This document shows, in pieces, positions 9,514 through 19,009 of a stretch of DNA of 64,000 nt. Position 1 is the first letter of the stretch, and each line of letters begins with the position of its first letter. This DNA is from Pontiellaceae bacterium B1224 (GTDB taxonomy: Bacteria; Verrucomicrobiota; Kiritimatiellia; Kiritimatiellales; Pontiellaceae), in contig JAROBA010000018.1 of the NCBI GenBank assembly GCA_029432815.1, positions 1 to 64,000 on the forward strand, in the 5' to 3' direction. The notes under the pieces are model-generated. The model had not been told where the DNA came from and ran no database searches. It saw nothing but the letters and a program-made list of their open reading frames with translations. The position numbers and the translations under genes were made by a program.

Positions 9514-9564
9514 ATAATTGGAAGTGAATAACGACCAATTTGCCGCGTGATTCCCGCAACGTGC

Positions 9565-10986
9565 TTACTTCTTTTTTCCAGCCATTGGATTGACCAACGT
9601 GTCATGCTGTTTTTTTGGGGCCCCATCTTCAACCTTAATCAGGGCGAGTTCCGGGCCATCGGCGAGCGTGAGTTTTACTACGCTGTGCACGGTGCGTTCT
9701 TTTCCACCTTCGAGGCTCAGCACCAGGCCGCGCTCCGTCTGCTCAAAACTGACCGGTTCACCACCGAGTTCCTCACAACGAATCACTTCACGCGGAAGCG
9801 CGGGAAGTGCAAGCTCATCATTCAACCATTGGAAAACGTGCAGATAGATCACGTTATCTTTGGTGCAGGAACCGCCCCACTGCCCGCTGATGTACGGACC
9901 GCCTTCGGTGCCGTAGATGCTTTCGCCGTAGGTTTCGATCCAGGGTTTAAACTGCTTCAGATTTTCCAGCTCTTCCGGGCGGAGTTCGCCGGTAGACATC
10001 GGCCCGACATTCAGCAGCATGTTGCCGCAACCCGTCACGCAGGCTGAAAGCATCTTTGCGCATTCCTCAAAACTCTGGGTGGTTGCATCCGGACGATAGG
10101 ACCACCCGCCCCCATCGACTCCGTGCGACATCGGCATGCAGGTTTCCCATGGATCGTCTTTGCGGAAGACCCCGATCTTTCCTTCCGGCGTTTCGTAATC
10201 GCCTTTGGTCAGTTCAACCAGTTCAGGATCCGGCGTTCCGGCTTTACTTCTGAATACAAAGCGGGCTGCCCGATTGTTAATGATGATGTCAGGTTGCAGC
10301 TCATAGATCATATCAAACAGTTCCTGAAAACGGTATTGATCCCAGCGGCCCGAAACATGGTCGAACCAGAGCACATCAACGTCTCCATAGTTGGTCAACA
10401 GTTCCCGGAGCTGGCCGTGATAATAATCGTTGTACGCACTATTGTCGCCCACCAGATAATCGGGATGGGTCCAGTCGCGGGTTGAATAATACCAGCCGAG
10501 CTTGAGGCCGTGCCGATGAACCGCATCGGCCAGTTCTTTGCAGATGTCCCGTTGATACGGCGTGTTCATGATGTTGTAGTCGGTCAGTTCGGTTGCCCAG
10601 TTACAAAAGCCGTCGTGATGTTTCGCCGTGAACACGATGTATTTCATACCCGCTGCTTTTGCAGTCCGCACCAGCGCATCGGCATCGAATTCTACCGGAT
10701 TAAAATTTTCATAGAGCACGTCGTATTCGGCATCCGATATTTTTTCCAGCTTGCCCGGATGATCGTACGGATGGGTTGCACGCGCCCAGCTGATTTCCAC
10801 TCCGGCAAGGCTCGACGGGCCCCAGTGAATAAACATACCGAACTTATCATCCAGCCACCAATCCAGCCGCGCGCTATCGGCAATACGCTCTTCAGCGATG
10901 GAAACAGACTCCGCTGCCAGGCTGTTCAGCGGGTTTAAGGATGCGAGAATCGAGGCAATCGTCAAGGTGGATAACAGCTTATTCAT
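9565..10986 (-). CDS. Secreted alpha-L-fucosidase, GH29 (second copy)
   Basis: A 473-residue GH29 enzyme. The start at 10986 is chosen because it begins a signal peptide (MNKLLSTLTIASILASLNPL, cleavage near LAA) and has AGGAAC upstream; an in-frame ATG at 11040 would put the signal inside. Catalytic features are KFGMFIHWGP (48-57), AKHHDGF (121-127), and VLWFDH with the predicted nucleophile Asp209. It lacks the extra C-terminal module of the fucosidase at 1360-3126 and is clearly a different subgroup, so the two enzymes may cut different linkages. It is monocistronic, with decayed sulfatase sequence just upstream. Confidence 0.93.
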   Translation of the reverse strand: MNKLLSTLTIASILASLNPLNSLAAESVSIAEERIADSARLDWWLDDKFGMFIHWGPSSLAGVEISWARATHPYDHPGKLEKISDAEYDVLYENFNPVEFDADALVRTAKAAGMKYIVFTAKHHDGFCNWATELTDYNIMNTPYQRDICKELADAVHRHGLKLGWYYSTRDWTHPDYLVGDNSAYNDYYHGQLRELLTNYGDVDVLWFDHVSGRWDQYRFQELFDMIYELQPDIIINNRAARFVFRSKAGTPDPELVELTKGDYETPEGKIGVFRKDDPWETCMPMSHGVDGGGWSYRPDATTQSFEECAKMLSACVTGCGNMLLNVGPMSTGELRPEELENLKQFKPWIETYGESIYGTEGGPYISGQWGGSCTKDNVIYLHVFQWLNDELALPALPREVIRCEELGGEPVSFEQTERGLVLSLEGGKERTVHSVVKLTLADGPELALIKVEDGAPKKQHDTLVNPMAGKKK

Positions 10987-11141
10987 AATCGGTGTTCCTG
11001 TGAGTTTACGGTCATAGTTCAAGCCCCAGTATATCCGCATATATTATTAAGCCTATCGTTCGTATGAAGGATACGAATTACGGCCATGGGCGGAGAGAAT
11101 CGTGGTTTCCCGGGGATCAATCGCCCGGCTTGATTCCGTTC

Positions 11142-11258
11142 CTACGAAAAATACCTGAGGTGCCATTTTCCAAAATAGGCCGTTTGGTATCCATCCTTTC
11201 TTAAGAGCTGAGGCAAGGTGACGTCATTGCTTTTCAAATGACAATAATGACGGGCGGG
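11142..11258 (-). pseudogene. Sulfatase fragment
   Basis: The minus strand in this interval reads LKSNDVTLPQLLRKDGYQT followed by AYFGKWHLR and then a stop at 11142-11144. DGYxTAxFGKWHL is the conserved N-terminal sulfatase motif. No CxPSR signature or downstream catalytic half is present, so this is a remnant of a third sulfatase gene. It is fused out of frame to the broken gene on its right. Confidence 0.75.
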
Positions 11259-12138
11259 CAACCATCGACACACCCCGTTTCTGCAGGGAATTCTAACGGT
11301 CGGAATCGCAGACCGGTCCCACCAAAATGCAGATGCCCCACATTTATCTCGTTGAGAAAGTCTCCGTATTCTCCGCAGATTTCTTCGGCAACGCTATTGG
11401 GCATGCCAAAATCGTCCTCAAAATTAAATGAACGATTGATGAAAACACACCCTGCCATCTCGGCACCCGCTTTATGAGATTTAGCGACGCTTCCTCCGTA
11501 GCCCCGCGTGCAATTTTCCAGCAGCCACACATTCTCATCTTCACGCTTTATCTCTTTCGCAGAAATGATCTCATCCCCAATACGCATAAACACATCTTTT
11601 TGCGTCTCGAGGATTTGCCTGCCTAGACGGAAACGTATGCTGGTGGCGGAAGAATTGATGTCCTCCGCCAGCCCGCCGGTGGCCTGCACTCGATGCGCTT
11701 GTCAACAAAGGTGGGGGAAATATATTTGCTGTTATCTCTGTCAATCTGGGGACTGAGACTCTTGAGCTGCAGATGGATGCCTTTGGAATCCAGATAATCG
11801 CTATAGGCTAATAGATCCGCTTTCCCTTTTGGAAAAACCGCGGGATTTACCCCCGTCATGCCCTGGCTTCTGTCTCTCCAGACATTGCTGAACAGATAAA
11901 CACGGTTGCCCCGCTGGGATTGACGTAGGTATCCGTCATTTCATAAAGTTCCTCCAGATTCCCGGCAGCAACACTTACCTTGGCAATGGTTGAAAACTTC
12001 GCCACCCAGTGCTCAACCCAGCACCAGCTTCGACGGCCGGGCGGAACGATCGAACGTAAGCTCCGAGTCGGCAAAGCCCATTTCCGACAACACCAGACAC
12101 AACACGCCAATCATGAGACTACTTATATTCACATTCAT
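11234..12138 (-). pseudogene. Broken secreted-protein gene with several frameshifts
   Basis: Coding starts at an ATG at 12138 with a signal-like leader (NISSLMIGVLCLVLSEMGFA). It then jumps frame near 12020, again near 11860 and again near 11690, and ends at 11234. The joined pieces read ...STIAKVSVAAGNLEELYEM, ...GVNPAVFPKGKADLLAYSDY, and ...GGLAEDINSSATSIRFRLG. They are protein-like with plausible codon use and together would give about 300 residues of a secreted protein. I do not recognise the family. Neighbouring fucosidase, sulfatase remnant and porin suggest a lost glycan-degradation gene. Confidence 0.65.
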
Positions 12139-12360
12139 AGTGCACATCCCATTTCCATACGCTTCTACGTGCGCCCCCAATTTCCTGTCTTAGAGACCAC
12201 GTCATCCAAAACAATCCTTTCCCGAACTCCGGACTACGACGGGTCACAATGGTCACATTCTTAAATTCAGCACTTTGCGCATTACGAATATATGCCCCCG
12301 AGAGCAACAACTAATTCCTTATTGACGTTCTCTCCAACATAACGATTGTAAAACACGACA
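12119..12360 (-). pseudogene. Further decayed coding fragments
   Basis: Two short minus-strand reading frames look protein-like but lack intact context: one ending near 12295 (VVFYNRYVGENVNKELVVAL then a stop) and one from 12310 (IRNAQSAEFKNVTIVTRRS). They overlap or abut the broken gene on the left. They may be C-terminal scraps of other glycan-locus genes. Identity not known. Confidence 0.3.
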
Positions 12361-12628
12361 TAAAAACAGGTCTAAAGCGCTATTACATCCTCTATTTGTA
12401 TGTCGATTAAAATAACCGGGTCTACTCAAACATACATTAATCAAAGTCATCTCTAAGGATTGAAAAGGGAATGGAGATCGTTCTGCGGATAAAGTCTCTG
12501 CGTTATTGAAGCAACATCAGTTTGCTCAACACTTCGAACGGTCAAAATGAATTCATACAGTTACGGAGCTGAACTCTACCCTTTAAAATAACCATACAAT
12601 TCTTGTAAAAACCTATTCTTCTACTAAA
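12361..12628. other. Upstream region of the porin gene, nothing identified
   Basis: AT-rich non-coding sequence upstream of the porin, presumably holding its promoter. No palindrome of the dispersed family, tRNA or clear promoter pair was found. Confidence 0.35.
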
Positions 12629-12655
12629 ATGTTCGTACTAACTGGGAGGATGATT

Positions 12656-14107
12656 ATGAGAACACTTGTTACGTTTCTATGGATAAGCTGCTTGGTGATT
12701 TCCACTCTGGCAGATGAATCTACCGATAAACTGCGACAGGAATTCCTTGCCTATAAAACGGCATCCGATGCGCGCATCCAATCCTTGGAAGATCAGCTCA
12801 CAAACCAAACCAGTCTCACCCAATCGGAAATCGAGGGTCTGCGAATGCTGAATGAGCGCGGCACATTTGATTTTGAATTCCACGGCTATCTGCGATCCGG
12901 TTACGGCATTGCGGCAAACGGAGCATCGCAGGTCACCTTTCAGGCCCCCAATGCCAACGCAAAGTATCGACTGGGCAACGAAGCGGAAACCTATCTTGAA
13001 ACAACCTTTATGGCCAAAACACCCGAAGATATCACCGGTTCCCCGGATAAAAAGTTCACGACCATTCTGACGATGGCCTACGCCGTTGAAACAGCGAACA
13101 GTGGAAACTTTGACACCCAGCTTTCCCTGCGCGAGGCCTACGGAAAAGCGGAAGGTTTAATTCCCGACAACCCCACGGCAACCTGGTGGGCGGGACAGCG
13201 TTTTTATTCACGTATTCAGGTTCATATGACTGACTTCTGGTATCGTGACATGAGCGGATACGGCGGTGGCATTGAAAATGTCACCATCGGGGATGATGCT
13301 ATGCGACTGGGGTTTGCCTGGATCGGAGGTTCCATTGATGAACTGAATGCCAATGGAACGATTGCCACGCCCGGAACCGTTTTCCGGAAAGACAGTTTCG
13401 ATCTGGATCTTACGAAAATTTCATCCCTAGGCGGGGAATTCAGAACACAGCTGACCTACTCCTATTTCCATGGTCAAACAGTTGATACAGGTGGTGGGAA
13501 TACCGTCGAGCTGACCGACAGCCACGGGGCATCCATTAACTTATTTCAGATTAATGAGTTTGAGAACGGCATAAACAACACGGCCGTTCTACAGCTTGGC
13601 TATGGCGCGGCATTCAACTTCCTGGGGCAAATGACGATGCCCAATGGAGTGGATCTCACAACTGTACCGAACGGAACCGTTTTTGATACGGAAGATATTC
13701 AGCAGGTTCGATTCGTCGAAGATCTGATTTATGACAACGGCGGAAAAGTTTCAGCATCAGCGACAGCGGTTTATCAATATTCCGATGCCAACATTCCAAT
13801 GGGGCAGGTTCACTGGACATCGCTCGGGGTCCGCCCGGTTTATCATTTCGACCGAAACTACTCCATTGCAACCGAGGCTGGCTGGGACTACACCGATCAG
13901 AAAGACGGTGAAAGCGGATCGCTGTTTAAACTGACATTCGCCCCGCAGATTACGCCACAAATGTCTGTTTTAAGCCGTCCCGCACTTCGCCTCTTTTTCA
14001 CCTATGCCTGGTGGAGCAATGAATTTGAGGGCCAGGTTGGAACCCCGGCTTACTCAACAGACACAGCGGGATTTTCAACAGGAATTCAGCTCGAAACCTG
14101 GTGGTAG
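12656..14107 (+). CDS. LamB-like maltoporin-type outer-membrane channel
   Basis: A 483-residue outer-membrane beta-barrel for sugar uptake. The start at 12656 has GGGAGG six bases upstream and begins a signal peptide (MRTLVTFLWISCLVISTLA). Residues about 20-60 form a coiled-coil trimerisation segment (IQSLEDQLTNQTSLTQSEIEG region), followed by FEFHGYLRSGYG, the typical first strand of maltoporins, and alternating amphipathic strands (WWAGQRFYSR, GGGIENV, TEAGWDYTDQ). The protein ends in LETWW, and an aromatic C-terminus is usual for barrels inserted by BamA. It follows the fucosidase/sulfatase genes and could import released sugars. Substrate inferred only. Confidence 0.88.
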   Translation: MRTLVTFLWISCLVISTLADESTDKLRQEFLAYKTASDARIQSLEDQLTNQTSLTQSEIEGLRMLNERGTFDFEFHGYLRSGYGIAANGASQVTFQAPNANAKYRLGNEAETYLETTFMAKTPEDITGSPDKKFTTILTMAYAVETANSGNFDTQLSLREAYGKAEGLIPDNPTATWWAGQRFYSRIQVHMTDFWYRDMSGYGGGIENVTIGDDAMRLGFAWIGGSIDELNANGTIATPGTVFRKDSFDLDLTKISSLGGEFRTQLTYSYFHGQTVDTGGGNTVELTDSHGASINLFQINEFENGINNTAVLQLGYGAAFNFLGQMTMPNGVDLTTVPNGTVFDTEDIQQVRFVEDLIYDNGGKVSASATAVYQYSDANIPMGQVHWTSLGVRPVYHFDRNYSIATEAGWDYTDQKDGESGSLFKLTFAPQITPQMSVLSRPALRLFFTYAWWSNEFEGQVGTPAYSTDTAGFSTGIQLETWW

Positions 14108-14131
14108 CCGGGAAGAGTTAAGGAGAAGAAG

Positions 14132-14155
14132 GCCGGCCTCGCACCGGCTTTTTTT
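14132..14155 (+). terminator. Terminator of the porin gene
   Basis: GCCGG (14132-14136) pairs with CCGGC (14144-14148), followed by seven T residues. It lies 25 bases after the porin stop. Confidence 0.8.
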
Positions 14156-14159
14156 AGTG

Positions 14160-14226
14160 GTGTGGTGCAGACGTTCCTGTCTGCGCTCCTATTGCGCAAT
14201 ATGGGCAGACAGGAACGTCTGCCCCA
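14160..14226. repeat. Paired REP-like palindromes (BIME-type)
   Basis: GCAGAC-GTTCCT-GTCTGC (14167-14184) and GGGCAGAC-AGGAAC-GTCTGCCC (14203-14224) are two hairpins that are inverted copies of each other, separated by a short spacer. A related GGGCAGAC...GTCTGCCC pair lies inside a gene at 56486-56537. Confidence 0.8.
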
Positions 14227-14252
14227 CAGGGTTTGCCTGTTGCACTCTCTTT

Positions 14253-14669
14253 TTATTCCCCGATAATCTTAACCAGTGCGCGCTTTTTACGCAGCCCGTC
14301 GAGCTCGTAGTAAAAGATGGCTTCCCACGGTCCAAAATCCAGCTTGCCATTGGTAACAGCAACCACCACTTCGCGCCCCATCACCGTACGTTTCAGATGC
14401 GCGTCCGCATTGTCTTCAAAACCATTGTGGGCATATTGATCGTACGGTTTTTCCGGAGCCAGTTTTTCCAACCAGCGCTCATAGTCGGAATGCAGCCCAC
14501 CTTCGTTATCGTTAATAAATACCGAGGCGGTAATGTGCATGGCATTTACTAAACATAGCCCTTCTTTAATTCCGGACTCTCGCAGGCAGTCTTCAATCGT
14601 CGGTGTGATATGGATGATTTGCCGGCGCTGCGATGCTTCAAACCAAAGTTCTTTACGATACGATTTCAT
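14253..14669 (-). CDS. yjbQ: YjbQ/UPF0047 family protein
   Basis: A 138-residue protein of the YjbQ family, for which secondary thiamine-phosphate synthase activity is reported in E. coli; the biological role is unsettled. Family features are [19 protein letters not shown] (about 36-54), the conserved [19 protein letters not shown] block with metal-binding-type His residues, and the closing [20 protein letters not shown]. Length is typical. Its ATG overlaps the stop of the upstream LpxC-like gene by 4 bases, so the two are co-transcribed and probably coupled. Confidence 0.9.
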   Translation of the reverse strand: MKSYRKELWFEASQRRQIIHITPTIEDCLRESGIKEGLCLVNAMHITASVFINDNEGGLHSDYERWLEKLAPEKPYDQYAHNGFEDNADAHLKRTVMGREVVVAVTNGKLDFGPWEAIFYYELDGLRKKRALVKIIGE

Positions 14670-15718
14670 GAGTCTCCTTTGTAGTCATCTAACGGAACAA
14701 GCATTTCATTCAGATAAAGTTGTTTCATCAGCTCACAATCGAGTCGATGCCCGGCTTTGTAGGATTTAATTTTCCCGACAAAGATGCCGTTCGGAATCAG
14801 CGCAATCGCTGCCAGCAGATCCAGCACCGAACGATGCCAAACGGCTTCGAGCGCTTTACCTTCATGAATCAGCCGCGGTTCGTTGACGTATTTCTTTTTG
14901 CTGGCAATGGAAACGTTGGTTTTGTTGTAGCCCAGATTCCGCACATCCGCGAAAAGCTTCCCGATCGTTTTGCAATAGAGCACTTTGCCATAAGAGGTGT
15001 TGGTTCGAGCCACCGAAGCCATTTCAGCCAGCTCTTTGCAGACTGGAAAAATAATGCGCTGTTTGCCCAGAGCCGTATTAAAACTGATCGCCGCATCCAC
15101 AAGCAGCTGTGGGTTCGCAGGATCGTCCGGCGGGGCCAGTGTAACGAAATCGCCATAGGTCCCGCCCACGGTAACCGGTTCCTTTACAGTAAAATATTTC
15201 ACCGGCTGATCGATTGTTTTGGTGCCACAGGAATTCAGCGCTTCCACCACATCGAGACTGCCCTGTTCGAAAAGCGGCGGATCGCCGGAATCGAGCTTAA
15301 TGACGAGATTATCAATGCCCATGCTCATACGCAGCGAAATCAGGTGCTCCACCATACGCACATAGTTATGCGGATTGCCTGAGCGCAACACAATGTTGCT
15401 CACAATCTGGCCCGTGGTCCAGACATTGGCAATGCCCACCCGGATCGGCAGTGAACCCGGCAGATCGGTGCGGTCGAGCCACCAACCTTCAAGGTTTGTC
15501 GGTTCGAATGTGATGGTGCGGGTGGCCTTGCGCAAAAACGTACCCGGACCGGAAATCGTTGCCGCCCCATCAAGCGTAGTCTGCATCTTCCGCATGGGCT
15601 CAACCACCTTATCACTGAGATCCCAATCAACCGGTTGGTTGTTCATCTGTTCATACGAAGCTTTGATTGCTTCGTCATCACCCATCAAAATGGTGCCTGG
15701 ATTTGTCATAAATTGCAT
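14666..15718 (-). CDS. lpxC: Divergent LpxC-like deacetylase
   Basis: A 350-residue protein resembling UDP-3-O-acyl-N-acetylglucosamine deacetylase, the committed zinc-dependent step of lipid A synthesis. Supporting motifs are [15 protein letters not shown] (His125, first zinc ligand region), a GDPP segment, and the C-terminal WHRSVLDLL...SYKAGHRLD, which parallels the RHKMLD...AYKSGHALN block of LpxC. It is longer than usual in the middle and divergent at the N-terminus. The second zinc motif reads H-x4-D (His295, Asp300) instead of H-x3-D. It could be a paralogue with a changed role. Followed by yjbQ with a 4-base overlap. Confidence 0.72.
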   Translation of the reverse strand: MQFMTNPGTILMGDDEAIKASYEQMNNQPVDWDLSDKVVEPMRKMQTTLDGAATISGPGTFLRKATRTITFEPTNLEGWWLDRTDLPGSLPIRVGIANVWTTGQIVSNIVLRSGNPHNYVRMVEHLISLRMSMGIDNLVIKLDSGDPPLFEQGSLDVVEALNSCGTKTIDQPVKYFTVKEPVTVGGTYGDFVTLAPPDDPANPQLLVDAAISFNTALGKQRIIFPVCKELAEMASVARTNTSYGKVLYCKTIGKLFADVRNLGYNKTNVSIASKKKYVNEPRLIHEGKALEAVWHRSVLDLLAAIALIPNGIFVGKIKSYKAGHRLDCELMKQLYLNEMLVPLDDYKGDS

Positions 15719-15805
15719 TCCGTTCTGTTTTGAACTGCTGATTTGAATAACATATCTTTAGTTTTTTCACGCAGTGAACGCAATCAAAACCAAAGGGGTA
15801 CTGTA

Positions 15806-17380
15806 TTGAAGGACGGGAAAGTTATTCGCGCAGCCGGAGTGGTCGGAAGCTTTACGCTCCTGAGCCGTGGTCTCGGCATGCTGCGCGACATCATTATTGC
15901 CTACCACTTCGGCACCTCCATCCTGGCCTCGGCCTTTTTTGTGGCGTTCACCCTGCCGAACCTCTTCCGCAGACTCTTCGGCGAAGGGGCACTTTCCGCG
16001 GCCTTTATTCCTGTTTTCATAGAAACCCGCACCAAACAGGGCAATGACGCTGCCTGGGATATGGCCGCAAAAGTCGTAACCATGACCGCCGCCCTGCTTT
16101 CAACCATTGCCATTGTTGGCGTCCTGCTCTTTTCCATTTTCCTGAAATTCCCCTGCTTTTCTGAAAAATGGCTTACCACCTTTGATCTTTCACGAATCAT
16201 GTTCCCGTATGTTTTGTTCATTTGCCTGGCAGCGCTTTCGATGGCGGTCCTAAATTCCTTTAAACACTTTGCCACCTCCGCCTTTGCCCCCTGCCTGTTG
16301 AATATTATTCTGATTGTGGTGATGCTGGTCGTATTTCCATTGGTTGGAAACGAGCAGTCGGTTCAAGCCAAAGCCCTTGCATGGGGCGTTCTTCTGGCAG
16401 GCATATCACAGGTTGCAATTCAGCTTCCGGCCCTGAAACGTTTCGGTTGCCCATTCAAATTTTCCAACCATTGGAACGATCCGAAAATACGCCAAATGCT
16501 GCTGCTGATGGGCCCGGCCGCACTCGGCATGGCAGTCACGCAGTTCAACGTACTGATCGACCGCATGCTGGCGATGGCCATCGGCGGCTGGGCTCCGGCG
16601 GCACTCTACTACAGCGAGCGGTGGATATACCTCCCGCTCGGTGTCATTGCCACCGCCATGAGCACGGTCCTGCTACCTACCTTTTCCGGGCACGCCGCAG
16701 AAAAAGACCACCATGCAATGAGCGAAACCCTCTCCGATTCCCTGCGGCACCTCGCCTTTATTATGACCCCCGCCGCACTGGGCATGCTGGCCCTGGCACC
16801 GCTCATCCTGCAGACCCTCATGGAATGGGGCGGGAATTTTGATGCTCAATCCACGATGCTCTCCACCCGCGCACTGGTATTCTACGCCCCCGGCCTGATT
16901 CTCTTCAGCGTCACCAAAGTGTTTGTTCCGGCCTTTTATGCCCAGCAAGACACCAAAACCCCCGTCCGTGTCGGGTTCATAACCATCGGGATCAACCTGA
17001 TCCTGAATATTGTCTTTATCCTGACCCTGCCGGAATATTGGAAACATGCCGGCATGGCCTTCTCAACGGTACTGTCAGCCGGAATCAACATCGCTATTCT
17101 CGGTAGCATTCTGAACAAGAAAATTAACGGGATTCAGTGGCAGACCATCTTCCGGAGCTTCATCCGTTGCGTGACCGCTTCGCTGATCATGGCCTTCGTT
17201 GCTTGGCTGACCGCAACTCTTCTCTTTCCAATCATTGGAAACGCGGTCCCCGCGAAATTTGCTCAAATGGCAACCCTGTCGATCGCCATCGCGGTCGGCG
17301 CACTGAGCTATTTCAGCCTCGCCGTTGCCCTCAAGTTCCCCGAACTGCGCGAAATCAAATCGGCCCTTACACGGAAATAA
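15806..17380 (+). CDS. murJ: Lipid II flippase MurJ (MviN family)
   Basis: A polytopic membrane protein of about 524 residues that flips lipid II across the inner membrane for peptidoglycan synthesis. It has about 14 hydrophobic segments and family motifs SRGLGMLRDIIIAYHFG, FAFTLPNLFRRLFGEGALSA-like (residues near 45-65) and FYAQQDTKTPV. A TTG start at 15806 is preferred because AAAGGGG lies six bases upstream; the ATG at 15743 gives an unusual leader and no ribosome-binding site. Two perfect copies of the dispersed palindrome lie inside (16462-16476, SNHWN; 17226-17240, FPIIGN). One base separates its stop from ttcA. Confidence 0.93.
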   Translation: MKDGKVIRAAGVVGSFTLLSRGLGMLRDIIIAYHFGTSILASAFFVAFTLPNLFRRLFGEGALSAAFIPVFIETRTKQGNDAAWDMAAKVVTMTAALLSTIAIVGVLLFSIFLKFPCFSEKWLTTFDLSRIMFPYVLFICLAALSMAVLNSFKHFATSAFAPCLLNIILIVVMLVVFPLVGNEQSVQAKALAWGVLLAGISQVAIQLPALKRFGCPFKFSNHWNDPKIRQMLLLMGPAALGMAVTQFNVLIDRMLAMAIGGWAPAALYYSERWIYLPLGVIATAMSTVLLPTFSGHAAEKDHHAMSETLSDSLRHLAFIMTPAALGMLALAPLILQTLMEWGGNFDAQSTMLSTRALVFYAPGLILFSVTKVFVPAFYAQQDTKTPVRVGFITIGINLILNIVFILTLPEYWKHAGMAFSTVLSAGINIAILGSILNKKINGIQWQTIFRSFIRCVTASLIMAFVAWLTATLLFPIIGNAVPAKFAQMATLSIAIAVGALSYFSLAVALKFPELREIKSALTRK

Positions 17381-17381
17381 A

Positions 17382-18143
17382 ATGGCACGTGATGATTTCG
17401 CAAAACTCTGCCACCTCGCCGGGAAGGCCATCATCGATTACAAGATGATTCAGGAGGGCGATCGTCTGCTGGTCGGCATCAGCGGCGGTGTGGATTCGAT
17501 GATGCTCATGCACGTGCTCGACCGCCTGCAGAAACGCGCCCCCGTTGGCTTCGAACTCTTTGCCGTGAATATCAACGAAGGATTTGAAGGCCTCAACCAT
17601 ACCCCGCTCGCAGACTATGCAACAGAACAGGGCTGGAACCTGAAAATTATAGACGTCCCGATTGCTGACCTGATCATCGATAAAAAGGCTGAAGGCCGGC
17701 CCTGCGGACTGTGTGCACGCTTGCGCCGCGGCTACATTCACCGATACGCCGACGAAATCGGAGCCAACAAACTCGTGCTCGGCCACCATCGCGACGATCT
17801 ATGCGTCAGCCTGCTGATGGGCCTCTTCCGCGGTACGGGGCTCAAAACCATGTCGCCCAACGCCCCGGCCGACCACGGAACCAAACGCGTTATCCGGCCG
17901 CTCTGCTATGCCCCGAAAGCTCTGATTGAAACCTGCGCCGAGGCCTATGAATTTCCAGACCTTGGAAAATGCGACTATGCCGACCAGCTCGAAGAATCCG
18001 GCGATCGCGCCCGGCTCGAACGACTACTCAAAGAACTGGAGTCCGACTTTCCAAACCTTGGAAATCACATGCTGCATTCCATGCAGGATGTCCGTCCGGG
18101 GTATCTGCTGGACCCAAAATTCCTGAATCCCGATAATCAGTAA
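17382..18143 (+). CDS. ttcA: tRNA 2-thiocytidine synthetase TtcA-like
   Basis: A 253-residue PP-loop ATPase likely to thiolate C32 of tRNAs. The ATP-binding PP-loop SGGVDS is at 34-39; CGLCARLRRG gives Cys108 and Cys111, and Cys175 in RPLCYAPK is the third ligand for the iron-sulfur cluster, the TtcA pattern. The start at 17382 follows the murJ stop by one base. Two palindrome copies lie near the 3' end (17953-17967, FPDLGK; 18049-18063, FPNLGN). It ends before a bidirectional terminator. Confidence 0.88.
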   Translation: MARDDFAKLCHLAGKAIIDYKMIQEGDRLLVGISGGVDSMMLMHVLDRLQKRAPVGFELFAVNINEGFEGLNHTPLADYATEQGWNLKIIDVPIADLIIDKKAEGRPCGLCARLRRGYIHRYADEIGANKLVLGHHRDDLCVSLLMGLFRGTGLKTMSPNAPADHGTKRVIRPLCYAPKALIETCAEAYEFPDLGKCDYADQLEESGDRARLERLLKELESDFPNLGNHMLHSMQDVRPGYLLDPKFLNPDNQ

Positions 18144-18151
18144 TCACAAAA

Positions 18152-18181
18152 AAAAACCGCAACTCGAAAGCTGCGGTTTTT
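18152..18181. terminator. Bidirectional terminator
   Basis: AAAAACCGCA (18152-18161) pairs with TGCGGTTTTT (18172-18181), with A/T runs on both sides. It lies between the convergent ttcA and purQ genes and can serve both. Confidence 0.88.
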
Positions 18182-18185
18182 GAAG

Positions 18186-18200
18186 TTCCAGTGTTTGGAA
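18186..18200. repeat. TTCCAGTGTTTGGAA palindrome
   Basis: Intergenic copy of the dispersed palindrome, wedged between the bidirectional terminator and the purQ stop codon. Confidence 0.75.
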
Positions 18201-18203
18201 ACT

Positions 18204-19001
18204 CTATCGGTTGATAAAATTTACGGCATTCCGGAACAGCTTCAGTCCCAGCCCCTGTTCCGGCAGATTGCCGTCCAGTTTCTGCTGGTCCCAGTTCGGA
18301 TGGTTTTCCGGGAAGAGGTAGGCTTCTGGGTGCGGCATCATCCCGAAGATCCGGCCCGTTGGATCGGTCAGACCGGCAATCGCATTCAGCGATCCGTTCG
18401 GGTTTTCGGGAAACTCCTGCGTCGGATTGTTGCCGGCATCCACATATCGGGCCGCAACACACCCGTGCGCTTCCAGTTTTTCCAGCAGCTCATTATCCAG
18501 CGTGAAAATCTTCCCTTCACCATGACGGATCGGCAGCGGAATAGTTCCCAGCCCTTTCGTGAATACACAGGGGGAATTGCCTTCAAAACGGATGTCACAC
18601 CAGAAGTTCTGGAAGGTTCCGCAATCGTTCTGCATCAGCGAAACGGTCGGCTCGAAATAGTTGCCGTCCAAACCGGGAAGCAGCCCCATCTTGGTCATCA
18701 CCTGGAACCCGTTGCAGATTCCCATAATCAGCTTGCCATCATCAATAAACTGCTGAAGCTGCGTCTGCATGTGGTGTTTCACCCGCAAGGCAAAAACATG
18801 CCCGCTGGTCATATGGTCGCCATAGGAAAATCCGCCGATAAACATCATCGACTGGAAATCGGAAAGCTGATCGGGATTATCCAGCAGATCGTTCAAATGC
18901 ACCAGCTTCGGTTCAGCCCCGGCCAGCTTCCATGCATGGGCCGACTCTGCCTCGCAGTTCACCCCATACCCCGTAATTATCAAAACCTTTGGTTTACTCA
19001 T
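18204..19001 (-). CDS. purQ: Phosphoribosylformylglycinamidine synthase, glutaminase subunit
   Basis: A 265-residue class I glutamine amidotransferase that supplies ammonia for the FGAM step of purine synthesis. GGFSYGD (about 56-62), the nucleophile elbow GICNGFQ (Cys near 94) and the catalytic MPHPEAY (His/Glu near 226) are all present. At 265 residues it is longer than many PurQ proteins and resembles the glutaminase domain of large PurL. It lies 8 bases downstream of pyrF, so purine and pyrimidine genes share a transcript. The PurL/PurS partners are not in the window. Confidence 0.9.
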   Translation of the reverse strand: MSKPKVLIITGYGVNCEAESAHAWKLAGAEPKLVHLNDLLDNPDQLSDFQSMMFIGGFSYGDHMTSGHVFALRVKHHMQTQLQQFIDDGKLIMGICNGFQVMTKMGLLPGLDGNYFEPTVSLMQNDCGTFQNFWCDIRFEGNSPCVFTKGLGTIPLPIRHGEGKIFTLDNELLEKLEAHGCVAARYVDAGNNPTQEFPENPNGSLNAIAGLTDPTGRIFGMMPHPEAYLFPENHPNWDQQKLDGNLPEQGLGLKLFRNAVNFINR

Positions 19002-19009
19002 TGTTTCCC

